A program made the position numbers and the translations under genes. This document shows positions 45,045 through 53,555 of a DNA stretch of 64,000 nucleotides, piece after piece. The stretch is taken from positions 558,001 to 622,000 of the forward strand of contig NZ_AP025507.1 in NCBI RefSeq assembly GCF_024347595.1, in the 5' to 3' direction. The stretch's first letter is position 1. The number at the start of each line of letters is the position of its first letter. The DNA is from Vibrio pomeroyi. Its GTDB lineage: Bacteria > Pseudomonadota > Gammaproteobacteria > Enterobacterales > Vibrionaceae. The notes below the pieces were generated by a model. The model made no database searches. It worked only from the letters and a program-made list of their open reading frames with translations, and was not told where the DNA came from.

Positions 45045-45072
45045 AAAAAGGGAGCCTTCTGGCTCCCTTTTT
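45045..45072. terminator. Bidirectional terminator after glgB
   Basis: A perfect 12-bp stem (45045-45056 with 45061-45072) with loop TTCT and A/T tracts on both sides serves glgB and the converging TetR gene. Confidence 0.9.
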
Positions 45073-45098
45073 GTATTGAATATAAATGTTCGTTTAGC

Positions 45099-45569
45099 TT
45101 AATGCTGCTTGAAGTTCGTTAGATAGAACATTGAGCGTCCTACGACAGTTTCAAGAATACGAACCGAGTCGGTACCAAAGCTCTCAAACATCTTCTCACG
45201 AAATTCACCATTTGAACTGAGGTCGAACTCTTCAGGGCATTTAACCTGAGATGCATGGAAAAACATGAGTTTAATCACGTAACGGAACTGTTCATCATCT
45301 AAAGCATCTTGCCAAGATTGAACAAATGCCGCTTCTGACGAGAACTCTAAGCTTTGGATAACAATCGATAACATGTGCTTGTGAAGCACTGAGCGGATAG
45401 CGCGTGTCGATGAATAATAGCCCTGAAGCGTCGTTAAACTAATGCCAATTTCTTGAGCAATCCTTGCATAAGTTAGTGCTTCATGTCCTTCAGCCAGAAA
45501 AAGGTTTAGTACGATTTCATCGTAGTGTTTTTGGTTTTCTAGTTTCTGTACTTGAGTAATTCGAGCCAT
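45099..45569 (-). CDS. Small TetR-like transcriptional regulator
   Basis: This 156-residue protein has a TetR-type N-terminal helix-turn-helix (about 15-60: EIVLNLFLAEGHEALTYARI, then AQEIGISLTTLQGYYSS) with the characteristic GISLTTLQGYY recognition helix. The C-terminal ligand region (about 65-150) is shorter than the usual 120-130 residues. It contains one Cys (VKCPEEFD) and no obvious ligand motif. It sits between glgB (convergent) and the ECF transporter (same strand, but with its own terminator), so its target is unclear. Confidence 0.8.
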   Translation of the reverse strand: MARITQVQKLENQKHYDEIVLNLFLAEGHEALTYARIAQEIGISLTTLQGYYSSTRAIRSVLHKHMLSIVIQSLEFSSEAAFVQSWQDALDDEQFRYVIKLMFFHASQVKCPEEFDLSSNGEFREKMFESFGTDSVRILETVVGRSMFYLTNFKQH

Positions 45570-45732
45570 TACAAATCTCTATTGAGTGTAACATTCTGTA
45601 AACACGTATATTAAGAGTTTCTGATAGAAATCTCAAACCCTATAGGTAAAAAAAACGTCAGTTTATCGTCAAAAGCCGATAAACATAGATCGTTCGCTTG
45701 AATTTCAAGCAGCTCTGAGTCCATATAAAAAC

Positions 45733-45750
45733 ACCGCTCTATTGAGCGGT
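45733..45750 (-). terminator. Terminator after the ECF transporter operon
   Basis: The stem ACCGCTC/GAGCGGT (45733-45739 with 45744-45750) with loop TATT is followed on the reverse strand by TTTTTATA. Confidence 0.8.
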
Positions 45751-45790
45751 ATGTTATTTTAAGCTGTTGTTTATATATGGTAAATAAAAA

Positions 45791-46630
45791 CTAGAATGGA
45801 TACCAAAATAATTCAGGCTCAACAATACGTTTTACAATGGCCAATATCACTATCAAAGCGATGACCGTTAAGCACATAAAGTCGATACGTTTGAGAGGTG
45901 CATAGCTGTACCAAGTGCGAGATTTATGTCGTCCGAAACCGCGCAATGTCATCGCATTTGAGATCTCATCTGCTCGATCCAAGCTTGAAAAAATCAATGG
46001 CCCCAACACTTTTGCAACATTTTTGATGCGGGTAATGAGTGGTGCCTTCTTGGAAAGTTCTACACCACGAGCCTGTTGGGCGTGCATGATATTGACGAAA
46101 TCTTTCTTAACTTCTGGCAAGTAACGTAGCGTTAAGCTTACCGCATAAGCTATTTTGTAAGGAACTCCGATACGGTTGAGGCTTGCTGCGAACTCAGTTG
46201 GGTGCGTTGTGAAGACAAAGATCAGCGCGATCGGGAACATGCTCATGTATTTGAGCGTCACGGTCACCAAGTAAAACAGTGTCTCTTGGCTCAATGAGTA
46301 ATTACCAGGAAGCGTCAATAATAGCGTTTCACTGCCAATGAGTTCGGGACCTTGTTGTGGAGCCAGTAAATACATAAATAAGGCATTTAGGCTCAGAACA
46401 CTTGCAGTACCAATCAACAGCGGCTTGTAAACTCGCACAGGAACTTGAGTCAGCTTTAATAGATATAAGCCAGTCAGGATCAAAACAACGATGAGTCTAA
46501 GATCGAACGTTGTAAGGACAACGGTTACCCAAGCTAAAAACAGCGCAAACTTGGTGATGCCATTGAGAGCGTGCAGCGGCGATTTGGTATCGATGTAATT
46601 GATGCCGAATTTTACTTTTGATGCATTCAT
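45791..46630 (-). CDS. ecfT: ECF transporter transmembrane subunit EcfT
   Basis: EcfT is the coupling subunit of an energy-coupling factor importer, 279 residues with about five to six helices. The cytoplasmic motifs MHAQQARGVELSKK and ADEISNAMTLRGFGRHKSR carry the two Ala-Arg-Gly-type coupling signatures that contact the ATPases. It overlaps the ATPase gene by 4 bp (ATGA) and is the last gene of the unit. Confidence 0.9.
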   Translation of the reverse strand: MNASKVKFGINYIDTKSPLHALNGITKFALFLAWVTVVLTTFDLRLIVVLILTGLYLLKLTQVPVRVYKPLLIGTASVLSLNALFMYLLAPQQGPELIGSETLLLTLPGNYSLSQETLFYLVTVTLKYMSMFPIALIFVFTTHPTEFAASLNRIGVPYKIAYAVSLTLRYLPEVKKDFVNIMHAQQARGVELSKKAPLITRIKNVAKVLGPLIFSSLDRADEISNAMTLRGFGRHKSRTWYSYAPLKRIDFMCLTVIALIVILAIVKRIVEPELFWYPF

Positions 46631-48321
46631 TGAGCGCTTCTCTCGTAGTCGATGAAGTACTGCATAAATGCATTGGTGTCGTCGATTTTCATCATGGTCG
46701 CGAGTTCATAAATACTGGTGGTACAAAGATTTGCACGTTCTAATAGCGATGGTTGACTGAATACTTCCGTCATCGCGGCATTGGCAATCAGCTTGCTGTC
46801 TGCAATTACGATTGAACGTGTGGTGTACTCGAGAACGAGGTGCATGTCGTGTGAGATAATCACAACGGTGATGCCTAGGTCGCGGTTGAGTTTTTGAATG
46901 AACGCCAGCATCGATGTGTAGTTACGGTAGTCTTGACCTGCCGTTGGCTCATCTAAGATCAGAAGTTCTGGCTCTAAAACCAAGATAGACGCTATTGTTA
47001 CGCGCTTTTTCTGACCGTAGCTCAGTGCTTCGATTGGCCAGTGGCGGAACTTACTCAAGCCACAAAGCTCAAGAACGTATTCTACTTTGTCTTTGATTTC
47101 GTCTTCTGTAACGCCACGGTTACGAAGGCCAAATGCAACCTCATCAAAAATCATATGATGCGAGATCATATGGTTCGGGTTCTGCATTACCACACCGACT
47201 TTCTGACTTCTTTCGAAGATAGAAAGCTCAGACAAGTCTTCGCCGTTCAGGTACGAAGAGCCAGAATCCGCGTCAATCACACCCATGATGATCTTGGTGA
47301 TGGTCGATTTACCTGAACCGTTCTTACCCAATATTGAAACAAACTCACCCTTGCCAATCTTAAAGCTGACATCTTCGAGTGCGTTTTTTTCACCGTCGTA
47401 AGAGTAAGTCAGGCCATGCACTTCGAGCAAAGGCTGATACTGCCTTTCAGCAACGGGAGTAGGGCGTTCAGCAAACCAAGCTTGAACCGTAGGGCGGAAC
47501 CTTTTGTAGTCCAAAGCTTTGAGGTTGGACAGCTTGTCTTCGCTTGTTAAAGGCGCTTTGGCTGCTTTAAGTGCTGATAGATAAAGCGGTTCACGAATAC
47601 CGTGTGTCTCAAGCAGTTCAGAAGCTAAGATTTCATCGGGTGTCATGTCTGCAACGATTTCGCCGCGTTCCATTAAGATCACACGATCAATATCGCGATG
47701 TAGAACATCCTCAAGGCGGTGTTCGATAATCACGATAGTCTTGTTGGTTTCTTTATGCAGTTGGTCGATGATCTCAATCGTTGCCTTGCCCGTCTTAGGG
47801 TCAAGGCTTGCTAAAGGCTCATCAAACAGCAAGATATCAACGTCATCAACTAAGATGCCCGCTAACGAAACTCGTTGTTTTTGACCACCTGAAAGGTCGT
47901 GTGGAGAACGATCAAGCATATCCCCCAAGTCGACCATTTTTGCTGTCGACTTAACAAGAGGATACATATCGATGTTCGACATCAACTGGTTTTCCAATGC
48001 GAAGGCGATGTCTTCGCCGATACTTAAGCCGACAAATTGGCTGTCAGTATCTTGCAATACCGTGCCGACTTGCTCGGTATAGTCGTGCATTGAAAACTCA
48101 GAGATGTTCTTGCCGTTGATCTCTAAAGAGCCGGAAACCTCACCTTTAATCGCGTGAGGGATTAGACCATTAAGACACTGACCTAGGGTAGATTTACCAC
48201 TACCACTTGGTCCAATAATGACGATTTTCTCTCCTTTCTCTATCCTTAGATTGATATTTTTTAGCGTCGGTTTATCCAGCGACTCATATCTAAAAGAGAA
48301 GTTCGAAAATGCTATAGTCAT
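46627..48321 (-). CDS. ecfA: Fused double ATPase subunit of an ECF transporter
   Basis: The 564 residues hold two ABC ATPase domains. The first (about 1-240) has GPSGSGKST, LSGGQKQRVSLAGIL and DILLFDEPLASLD. The second (about 295-530) has GKNGSGKST, a variant signature LSYGQKKRVTIASIL, and ELLILDEPTAGQD. The linker (about 250-290) is unlike either. In this group the two ATPases of the ECF module are fused in one chain. It couples ATP hydrolysis to EcfT and the S component encoded just upstream (6-bp gap). Confidence 0.92.
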   Translation of the reverse strand: MTIAFSNFSFRYESLDKPTLKNINLRIEKGEKIVIIGPSGSGKSTLGQCLNGLIPHAIKGEVSGSLEINGKNISEFSMHDYTEQVGTVLQDTDSQFVGLSIGEDIAFALENQLMSNIDMYPLVKSTAKMVDLGDMLDRSPHDLSGGQKQRVSLAGILVDDVDILLFDEPLASLDPKTGKATIEIIDQLHKETNKTIVIIEHRLEDVLHRDIDRVILMERGEIVADMTPDEILASELLETHGIREPLYLSALKAAKAPLTSEDKLSNLKALDYKRFRPTVQAWFAERPTPVAERQYQPLLEVHGLTYSYDGEKNALEDVSFKIGKGEFVSILGKNGSGKSTITKIIMGVIDADSGSSYLNGEDLSELSIFERSQKVGVVMQNPNHMISHHMIFDEVAFGLRNRGVTEDEIKDKVEYVLELCGLSKFRHWPIEALSYGQKKRVTIASILVLEPELLILDEPTAGQDYRNYTSMLAFIQKLNRDLGITVVIISHDMHLVLEYTTRSIVIADSKLIANAAMTEVFSQPSLLERANLCTTSIYELATMMKIDDTNAFMQYFIDYERSAQ

Positions 48322-48327
48322 TATCGC

Positions 48328-48876
48328 TTATGCCTCAGTCAGGTTGCGGCTTTGTTTGTTACGCTTAGCGACTGATTTTAGGATCAGGAAGCCAACAACA
48401 GCGATCAGAACGGTATTACCCGCTGCGATGATAGACAGTTGAGTGAAGACTTTAGTAAACGGTTCTGCGTATAAGATGGTATCTAGGAATGCAGAACAGC
48501 CGTAGCCGACAACATTACCTGCGAGAGCCAGTACGACAAATAGCGCAAAATCTTTCATTGGCAGTTCGCCTTGTTGAAGACGGTTTTTAGTCATCATAGG
48601 GAATAGACCAATAACCATGCCCACGATACCTGAGCCTAGTACCCAAGTTAACCATACGCCCCAACCTGCGAATAAGTCTGTTACCCAGTGGCCAATGAAG
48701 CCTACCAAGAAGCCTACAATTGGGCCGAACAAAACAGAAAACAGTGCTAGAACTGCCATTGCTGGTTTCAATGTCGTGTTCGCAAACACTGGGACACCAA
48801 ACATAGGTAAACCACCAATGCCGTACAGTGCCGCGCCAATGGCGATAACGACGACTGTTTTAGCTGAAAAGTTCAT
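48328..48876 (-). CDS. UPF0397-family ECF substrate-binding (S) component
   Basis: From the ATG at 48876 (GAGGTT site) it has 182 residues, the usual UPF0397 length; a longer frame to 49011 adds a leader unlike the family. Five to six helices are visible, starting [40 protein letters not shown] and [20 protein letters not shown] are family signatures. S components bind a vitamin or metal with high affinity. The substrate of UPF0397 proteins is not settled to my knowledge, and no riboswitch I recognise lies upstream. It is the first gene of the S-A-T unit. Confidence 0.88.
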   Translation of the reverse strand: MNFSAKTVVVIAIGAALYGIGGLPMFGVPVFANTTLKPAMAVLALFSVLFGPIVGFLVGFIGHWVTDLFAGWGVWLTWVLGSGIVGMVIGLFPMMTKNRLQQGELPMKDFALFVVLALAGNVVGYGCSAFLDTILYAEPFTKVFTQLSIIAAGNTVLIAVVGFLILKSVAKRNKQSRNLTEA

Positions 48877-49202
48877 AGATAACCTCGAATACTGAAAGAT
48901 AAAACGTGATAAAGAACGAATATTCGCCATTATTAATATGCGTCTCAATGAGAACGTTTTTTGGGCAAATATAAAAAATAAGGCGCGCATTATACAGTAG
49001 AACACTTCCATAAGGGAAGGTAAGTGTCTAGATGTCTAAAATTCCATCTGAACACGTAAATATGATGAAAAATACGGAAATTTACGGTTAATCAAGCAAC
49101 AAAAAAGCCAGAGCGGATCTGGCTTTTTCATTCATATTAACAATGCGTTAGTTCTATTTTAGGGCTAAGCATCGCTAATTTCTTGGTTTAGCTGACGGTA
49201 AC
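48877..49202. promoter_or_regulatory. Leader/promoter region of the ECF operon
   Basis: These 326 bp hold, on the reverse strand, a clear -10 (TATAAT, 48989-48994) preceded by TG, then a leader of about 105 nt before the start codon. The leader contains the near-palindrome CGTTCTCATTGAGACG (48941-48956) and the short palindrome GAATATTC. The first could be an operator. The terminator for the HlyD gene lies at 49102-49128. Confidence 0.45.
49102..49128 (-). terminator. Terminator after the HlyD-like gene
   Basis: The perfect 11-bp stem AAAAAGCCAGA/TCTGGCTTTTT (49102-49112 with 49118-49128) is followed by T's on the reverse strand. Confidence 0.88.
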
Positions 49203-50333
49203 TTAGTGATCTAGGTATAGATAGTTCTGCCAGCTCTTCATACGAATAAGCACTTTACGCATGATAGACACGTGAGTGAAGCTGTCAGAATAAACCGAAA
49301 CCTCAACCGCAGTGCCCATAGGTAGATGGTATTCAGATAGGTCATCTGTGATGGTTAACTTAACAAACACGCGACCACTGGTACGCAGAGCATCAGTACC
49401 TAGTAAAGCACCTCGAGCTTGGAATTGGCTCTCACCAATTGCAGGCAATACTTCATCAATACGGCCTTTAAACACTTTGCCAGGCAGAGCTCTGAATAAG
49501 AACTCAGCTTCAAACCCTGGTTGCAGACGCTGCAATGAGTTCTGTCTAAAGGCTGCGGTGTAGAACTGAGCTTCGGTGTGAACAAACGTCATCACTGGCG
49601 CTAGTGGAAGTGGTACTGCCATGACTCCTGGGCGAAGAGCCAATTGCGTCACGTAACCATCCGTTGGCGCACGAACGATAGTTTGGTCTAAGTCAAATTG
49701 GGCTTTGCGTAAATCGGCAAGTAAACCTGCAACGGCTGTGTTTTCGCCACCAATTTCTGAGTTAAGTGCGATTTGAGCTTGTTGTTGATTCGCCTCAGCA
49801 ACTTTCACTGCAGCTTCCGCACCTTTGTACGCTTGTCGACGAGTATCGAGTTGTTGTTCGGTGAAGGCGCCACTTTCAAAGCCACGTTTGTATCGAGAGA
49901 ATTCACGCTGTGCTTTGTCTCGTTCTGCAATCGCTTTTATTTTGGCGGCTTCAGCTTCGCCAACTTGAGATTCTAGGCCTAGAGCGCCTTGGCTTGCTTC
50001 TTTAACTTGCGCTTCCAGTTTTGCAACGGCTGCTTCAAAAGGGATAGGATCGATCTTGAAAAGGATATCGCCTTTCTGAAGAGGCTTATTCGCTTCAACC
50101 GGTACTTCAATTACTTTACCGCGTACACCAGAAACAATCGGTGTCGTTGAGTAAACTTGGTTACCGATCTGTGTGAAAGGGTGGTTATAGTTCATCAAAA
50201 GGATCAATGTACCTATGATGATGACGCCGCCAAGTACCGCAGTTGGAACCGTCCATTTATTTAGCGGAATGTTGAACACCTTGAAGATGGTGATACAAAG
50301 TGCCGCATAGGTCATTATCAGCAGTAAATCCAT
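49203..50333 (-). CDS. HlyD/EmrA-family membrane-fusion protein (YibH-like)
   Basis: This 376-residue periplasmic adaptor has two N-terminal membrane helices (about 3-20 and 32-50), a lipoyl half-motif (about 62-95, VSGVRGKVIEVPVEANKPLQ then KGDILFKIDP), a long coiled-coil hairpin (about 100-210), the second lipoyl half (IVRAPTDGYVTQLALRPG) and a beta-barrel domain. Its start codon overlaps the stop of the DUF3302 gene (TAATG), so translation is coupled. The pair matches the yibH-yibI arrangement of E. coli, which lacks a dedicated inner-membrane pump gene next to it. Export substrate is unknown. Confidence 0.87.
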   Translation of the reverse strand: MDLLLIMTYAALCITIFKVFNIPLNKWTVPTAVLGGVIIIGTLILLMNYNHPFTQIGNQVYSTTPIVSGVRGKVIEVPVEANKPLQKGDILFKIDPIPFEAAVAKLEAQVKEASQGALGLESQVGEAEAAKIKAIAERDKAQREFSRYKRGFESGAFTEQQLDTRRQAYKGAEAAVKVAEANQQQAQIALNSEIGGENTAVAGLLADLRKAQFDLDQTIVRAPTDGYVTQLALRPGVMAVPLPLAPVMTFVHTEAQFYTAAFRQNSLQRLQPGFEAEFLFRALPGKVFKGRIDEVLPAIGESQFQARGALLGTDALRTSGRVFVKLTITDDLSEYHLPMGTAVEVSVYSDSFTHVSIMRKVLIRMKSWQNYLYLDH

Positions 50334-50728
50334 TACTTAACCTCCTGATCTTGAGCGTTATTCTGATCTTTATTTTGCTCCGCTTTAACGGAATCGGCTT
50401 GTTTGAGTTGTGCGATTTCTTGCTGAAGGGTGCTAACTTGGTCGATTAAGGCGTCAACACGGTGGTGAATATCGTGCTGCTCTTCTTCGAGTTTTGCGAA
50501 GCCCCAGCCGCGATCTTTGCGCCATAGCGTCGCCCAAATCCAAAGGAATGGCCAGATAGTGTGTAAGGTGAATAGGCTAACCCAGCCTGAGACATGAATA
50601 GCATCTTGATGAGGGTGATTGCGTTCTTTCGCAATTTCATAGGGAATATCGTGAATAACGATGATGCCGTAAAAGATTACTAATGCTACGAAAATAAGTA
50701 GACCGAGCGCAAAGTAGTCTAAAAACAT
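50333..50728 (-). CDS. DUF3302 small inner-membrane protein (YibI-like)
   Basis: This 131-residue protein has two hydrophobic helices (about 4-25 and 50-68), the DUF3302 motif IVIHDIPYEIAKERNHPHQD and WVSLFTLHTIWPFLWIWATL. A charged coiled coil follows (about 80-115), then a Gln/Asn/Lys-rich tail. It always seems to accompany a HlyD-type protein, so it may be part of the same envelope complex. Function is unknown. Confidence 0.85.
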   Translation of the reverse strand: MFLDYFALGLLIFVALVIFYGIIVIHDIPYEIAKERNHPHQDAIHVSGWVSLFTLHTIWPFLWIWATLWRKDRGWGFAKLEEEQHDIHHRVDALIDQVSTLQQEIAQLKQADSVKAEQNKDQNNAQDQEVK

Positions 50729-50978
50729 AACAGATCCTTGTAATGTTAGATATTAGTTATAAATATACTACGCTATCATCCAAGTAATTGTTATCGAAAT
50801 GATTTACCGAGTTACAAATAATGTGTTTTCGCTTCTAATGTGAACGATATTATTGCTGCATCTTATAAAATCGTCATCCTGTTTGGAGAGGTTTCTTTTG
50901 TGCTCTTGTTTGGCATTCAAATAAAGCGATGACTGGAGTAATGTTAGTGGATGCACATAACCCCAAGGATAAATACAA

Positions 50979-51881
50979 ATGTATATAGGTGAAATAGCGG
51001 CGATTGGAGCGGCTATCGTGTGGGCGTGTGCAACTTGGATTTATGGGCAGTTTGGCCATCGTTTCTCTGCAATGCAGCTCAATATTATTAAGGGTGTGGT
51101 GGCTTCAGGCATGATGTTGCTGGTGATGCCTCTTGTCCCAATGCCTGAGTTTAAACTCAGCGCCAGTCACTTTTGGATATTGGCCATTTCAGGAGTTATT
51201 GGCATTGCCATTGGAGACAGCGCTTATTTTGCAGCCTTGAAAAGAATTGGTGCGAACAAAACCTTGTTGCTTGAGTCTTTGGCTCCTCCACTCTCTGGTG
51301 TGCTCGCCTTGATGTTCCTTGGCGCAGCCTTGACCCTGCAAAGCTGGTTAGGTGTTGTCATCACGACGCTCGCCGTCACTTTTGTTGTGTTTCAACCCTC
51401 TAAACCGACCAATGGCGAATCGAGTGACAAGGCGCAGTGGGGAGGTATTGGTTATGGGCTTGTGGCGAGTGTATGTCAGGCTTCGGGCGTGGTGATTTCC
51501 CACTATGCGTTAGTCGCGGGTGATATCCCGCCATTGTTAGGCGCCTTGATTCGTCTGACGATTGGTGTTTTTGCCGTGATGCTGATTATTCCATTTATTG
51601 AGAAGAAGCCATATTCGTCAATAAAAAGAGATTTATGGGCGATGACCAAGCTCGACAAGCTCTGGCTTTTAGGGGCAATCTTTGTCGGGACGTTTCTCGC
51701 GTTATGGCTGCAGCAAGTAGCATTGAAAAATGCCAACCCAGCGATTGCTCAAACATTGATAGCGACCAGTCCGGTCTTTATTTTGGTGATTTACGCGCTT
51801 AAAGGAGAGAAGGTGTCGAAGCAAAGTATCATCGGCACACTTGCGGCGTTAGGTGGAATATCTCTGTTTTTCTATCAATAG
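50979..51881 (+). CDS. EamA/DMT-superfamily transporter
   Basis: This 300-residue protein has about ten membrane helices arranged as two EamA repeats (about 5-137 and 150-300). The first repeat ends with GANKTLLLESLAPPLSGVLA and the second with NANPAIAQTLIATSPVFILV, the usual conserved ends. Members export amino acids or other metabolites, or import nucleotide sugars; substrate is not predictable here. It is transcribed alone, convergent with the diguanylate cyclase operon. Confidence 0.88.
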   Translation: MYIGEIAAIGAAIVWACATWIYGQFGHRFSAMQLNIIKGVVASGMMLLVMPLVPMPEFKLSASHFWILAISGVIGIAIGDSAYFAALKRIGANKTLLLESLAPPLSGVLALMFLGAALTLQSWLGVVITTLAVTFVVFQPSKPTNGESSDKAQWGGIGYGLVASVCQASGVVISHYALVAGDIPPLLGALIRLTIGVFAVMLIIPFIEKKPYSSIKRDLWAMTKLDKLWLLGAIFVGTFLALWLQQVALKNANPAIAQTLIATSPVFILVIYALKGEKVSKQSIIGTLAALGGISLFFYQ

Positions 51882-51929
51882 ATCAGCCTGTTATCGATAG
51901 CTTAGATTGGATCTGCGACTTTTAATGGT

Positions 51930-51961
51930 GAGTAAGTAAAGAGCATGCTCTGCACTTACTC
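51930..51961. terminator. Long hairpin between convergent EamA and GGDEF genes
   Basis: The outer stem GAGTAAGT/ACTTACTC (51930-51937 with 51954-51961) encloses the perfect palindrome AGAGCATGCTCT (51940-51951). T tracts are poor, so terminator function in both directions is plausible but unproven. Confidence 0.4.
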
Positions 51962-51974
51962 TAATCTTACTTAC

Positions 51975-53555
51975 CTACTCAGTGCAAACCTGGTTACGGC
52001 CGTTGGCTTTGGCTCGATATAGCGCTTTATCTGCTCGGTAGAAAGTACGCTGAGTATTCTCTCCCTCGCGGTGCAGAGTGATACCAATACTGACGGTCAG
52101 GCCACGCTCTCCCAGTATCTCATGCCAACCAAATTGGAAGATGCGCTCTCGATAGTTTTCTGAGTGCATCTCCGCCTTAGCAAGATTGGTATTTTCTAGG
52201 ATTACTAAGAACTCTTCGCCACCAAATCGGACACACGAAGCACCTCTGAACTTAAAGTAAGAACGCAGCTCTTGAGACACGCTGACAATCGCTTTATCGC
52301 CGACTAAATGGCTCAGTTCATCGTTAATCGATTTAAAGTGGTCAATGTCGACAACCATTAATGCAAACGAGGTCTCGTGTAATAGCATGTCTTTTAGTTT
52401 CACATCTAACCAGCGACGGTTATGTAAACCAGTCAGCGGGTCGGTGAACACATCTTGTTGTAGCTGAGCCACGGCATTTTTGTGTTGCTCTGTGGTCTCT
52501 TTCAGCTCTCGGTTCTCTTGTTCAGAGAGAATGAGCTTGAGTTGCAGTTCGAATCGAGACAGGCGGCGAAGCTGACTTGCACCAAGTTCACTGATAGGGA
52601 TCTGTTTCATCAGGTCCGTTTCAATTCGGTAGCCTCTCTTCTCATAGCTCAGTGCTTCTTGAAAGCGTCCTTGATTCATACACACGTCGCTTAACGAGTC
52701 ATAGAAACGCTTAGCAAGTACGGGAGATGAATAAGCTTTTACACGTTTGTCAGTACTCGACAAGATCATGCTTGCGTACTCTTGCTTGCCAGTTGCGCTC
52801 AGGCAGTGGGCTAATTCGAGTCGAGTCATGGTTGCTAACCAACTTGCTTGTGTATTGTTGGCTGAATACTGAACCTTAGATAGGCAACGTAGCGCTTCGT
52901 TGTATTTCTTCTTAGCACGCAGCACCTTTGCTTGATAAAGCAAGATTTGAGCGGTAAGCAACTTGTCACTGACCAAAATACTCAGTTCTTCGCACTCATT
53001 CAGTAAATCACTGGCTGCGGTAATTCGGTTGAGCAATAACAGACTTGCCACCATATACAGCTTGAACTTGAGGCGAAGTGAGCGACTACTTATCGCATGG
53101 TCGATGCTGTTGATTTTCTGATAATAACGTAGAGCTCTACCGTGATCACCGTAGGCATCACATAGGTTGCCCATACCCAAAATCGCCATCACGTATTCAT
53201 CGATGTAGCCGTGCTCTACAGCGATTGATGAAGAACTGACGAACTCATTGAGCGCTGAGGTGTAATCACCAATTTCGACTAAGCGATCACTTAGGCTGGT
53301 TTTGACTGTCAGAATGTCTTCTATATCAGCAGGTAAGTGGAGTAGGTCGAGTGCCAACCTTAGCTCTTCGATGCTGGTTTGATTCTGTTGTAACTCAGTG
53401 CGGTATTCCGAGCTGATGATGTAGCAGTGCGCTTGCTCTGTTTTGGTCGTCGATACGTGCTGACGAATGTGATCCCAGAATATGATCGCCTCTTCACCCG
53501 ATACCGATGAAGGGTCCAAACCAGCGTCTGTGATCTTACTTAATAGCGTTTCCAT
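51975..53555 (-). CDS. TPR-type diguanylate cyclase
   Basis: This 526-residue, soluble (no signal or membrane helix) protein has TPR-like helices (about 85-315), a coiled coil (about 330-368) and a full GGDEF domain: TDPLTGLHNRR (371-381), DIDHFKSINDELSHLVGD (403-420) and FGGEEF (444-449). All catalytic residues are present, so synthesis of c-di-GMP is likely. The product-inhibition RxxD site is not kept; the matching position reads RGAS. Its ATG overlaps the stop codon of the TPR gene upstream (TAATG), so the two are translated together and probably interact. Confidence 0.9.
   Translation of the reverse strand: METLLSKITDAGLDPSSVSGEEAIIFWDHIRQHVSTTKTEQAHCYIISSEYRTELQQNQTSIEELRLALDLLHLPADIEDILTVKTSLSDRLVEIGDYTSALNEFVSSSSIAVEHGYIDEYVMAILGMGNLCDAYGDHGRALRYYQKINSIDHAISSRSLRLKFKLYMVASLLLLNRITAASDLLNECEELSILVSDKLLTAQILLYQAKVLRAKKKYNEALRCLSKVQYSANNTQASWLATMTRLELAHCLSATGKQEYASMILSSTDKRVKAYSSPVLAKRFYDSLSDVCMNQGRFQEALSYEKRGYRIETDLMKQIPISELGASQLRRLSRFELQLKLILSEQENRELKETTEQHKNAVAQLQQDVFTDPLTGLHNRRWLDVKLKDMLLHETSFALMVVDIDHFKSINDELSHLVGDKAIVSVSQELRSYFKFRGASCVRFGGEEFLVILENTNLAKAEMHSENYRERIFQFGWHEILGERGLTVSIGITLHREGENTQRTFYRADKALYRAKANGRNQVCTE

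Noticed and set aside
48877..48990. Riboswitch in the leader of the ECF operon
   Set aside because: I could not match the leader to any vitamin, preQ1 or cobalamin riboswitch by eye; only short inverted repeats are present.
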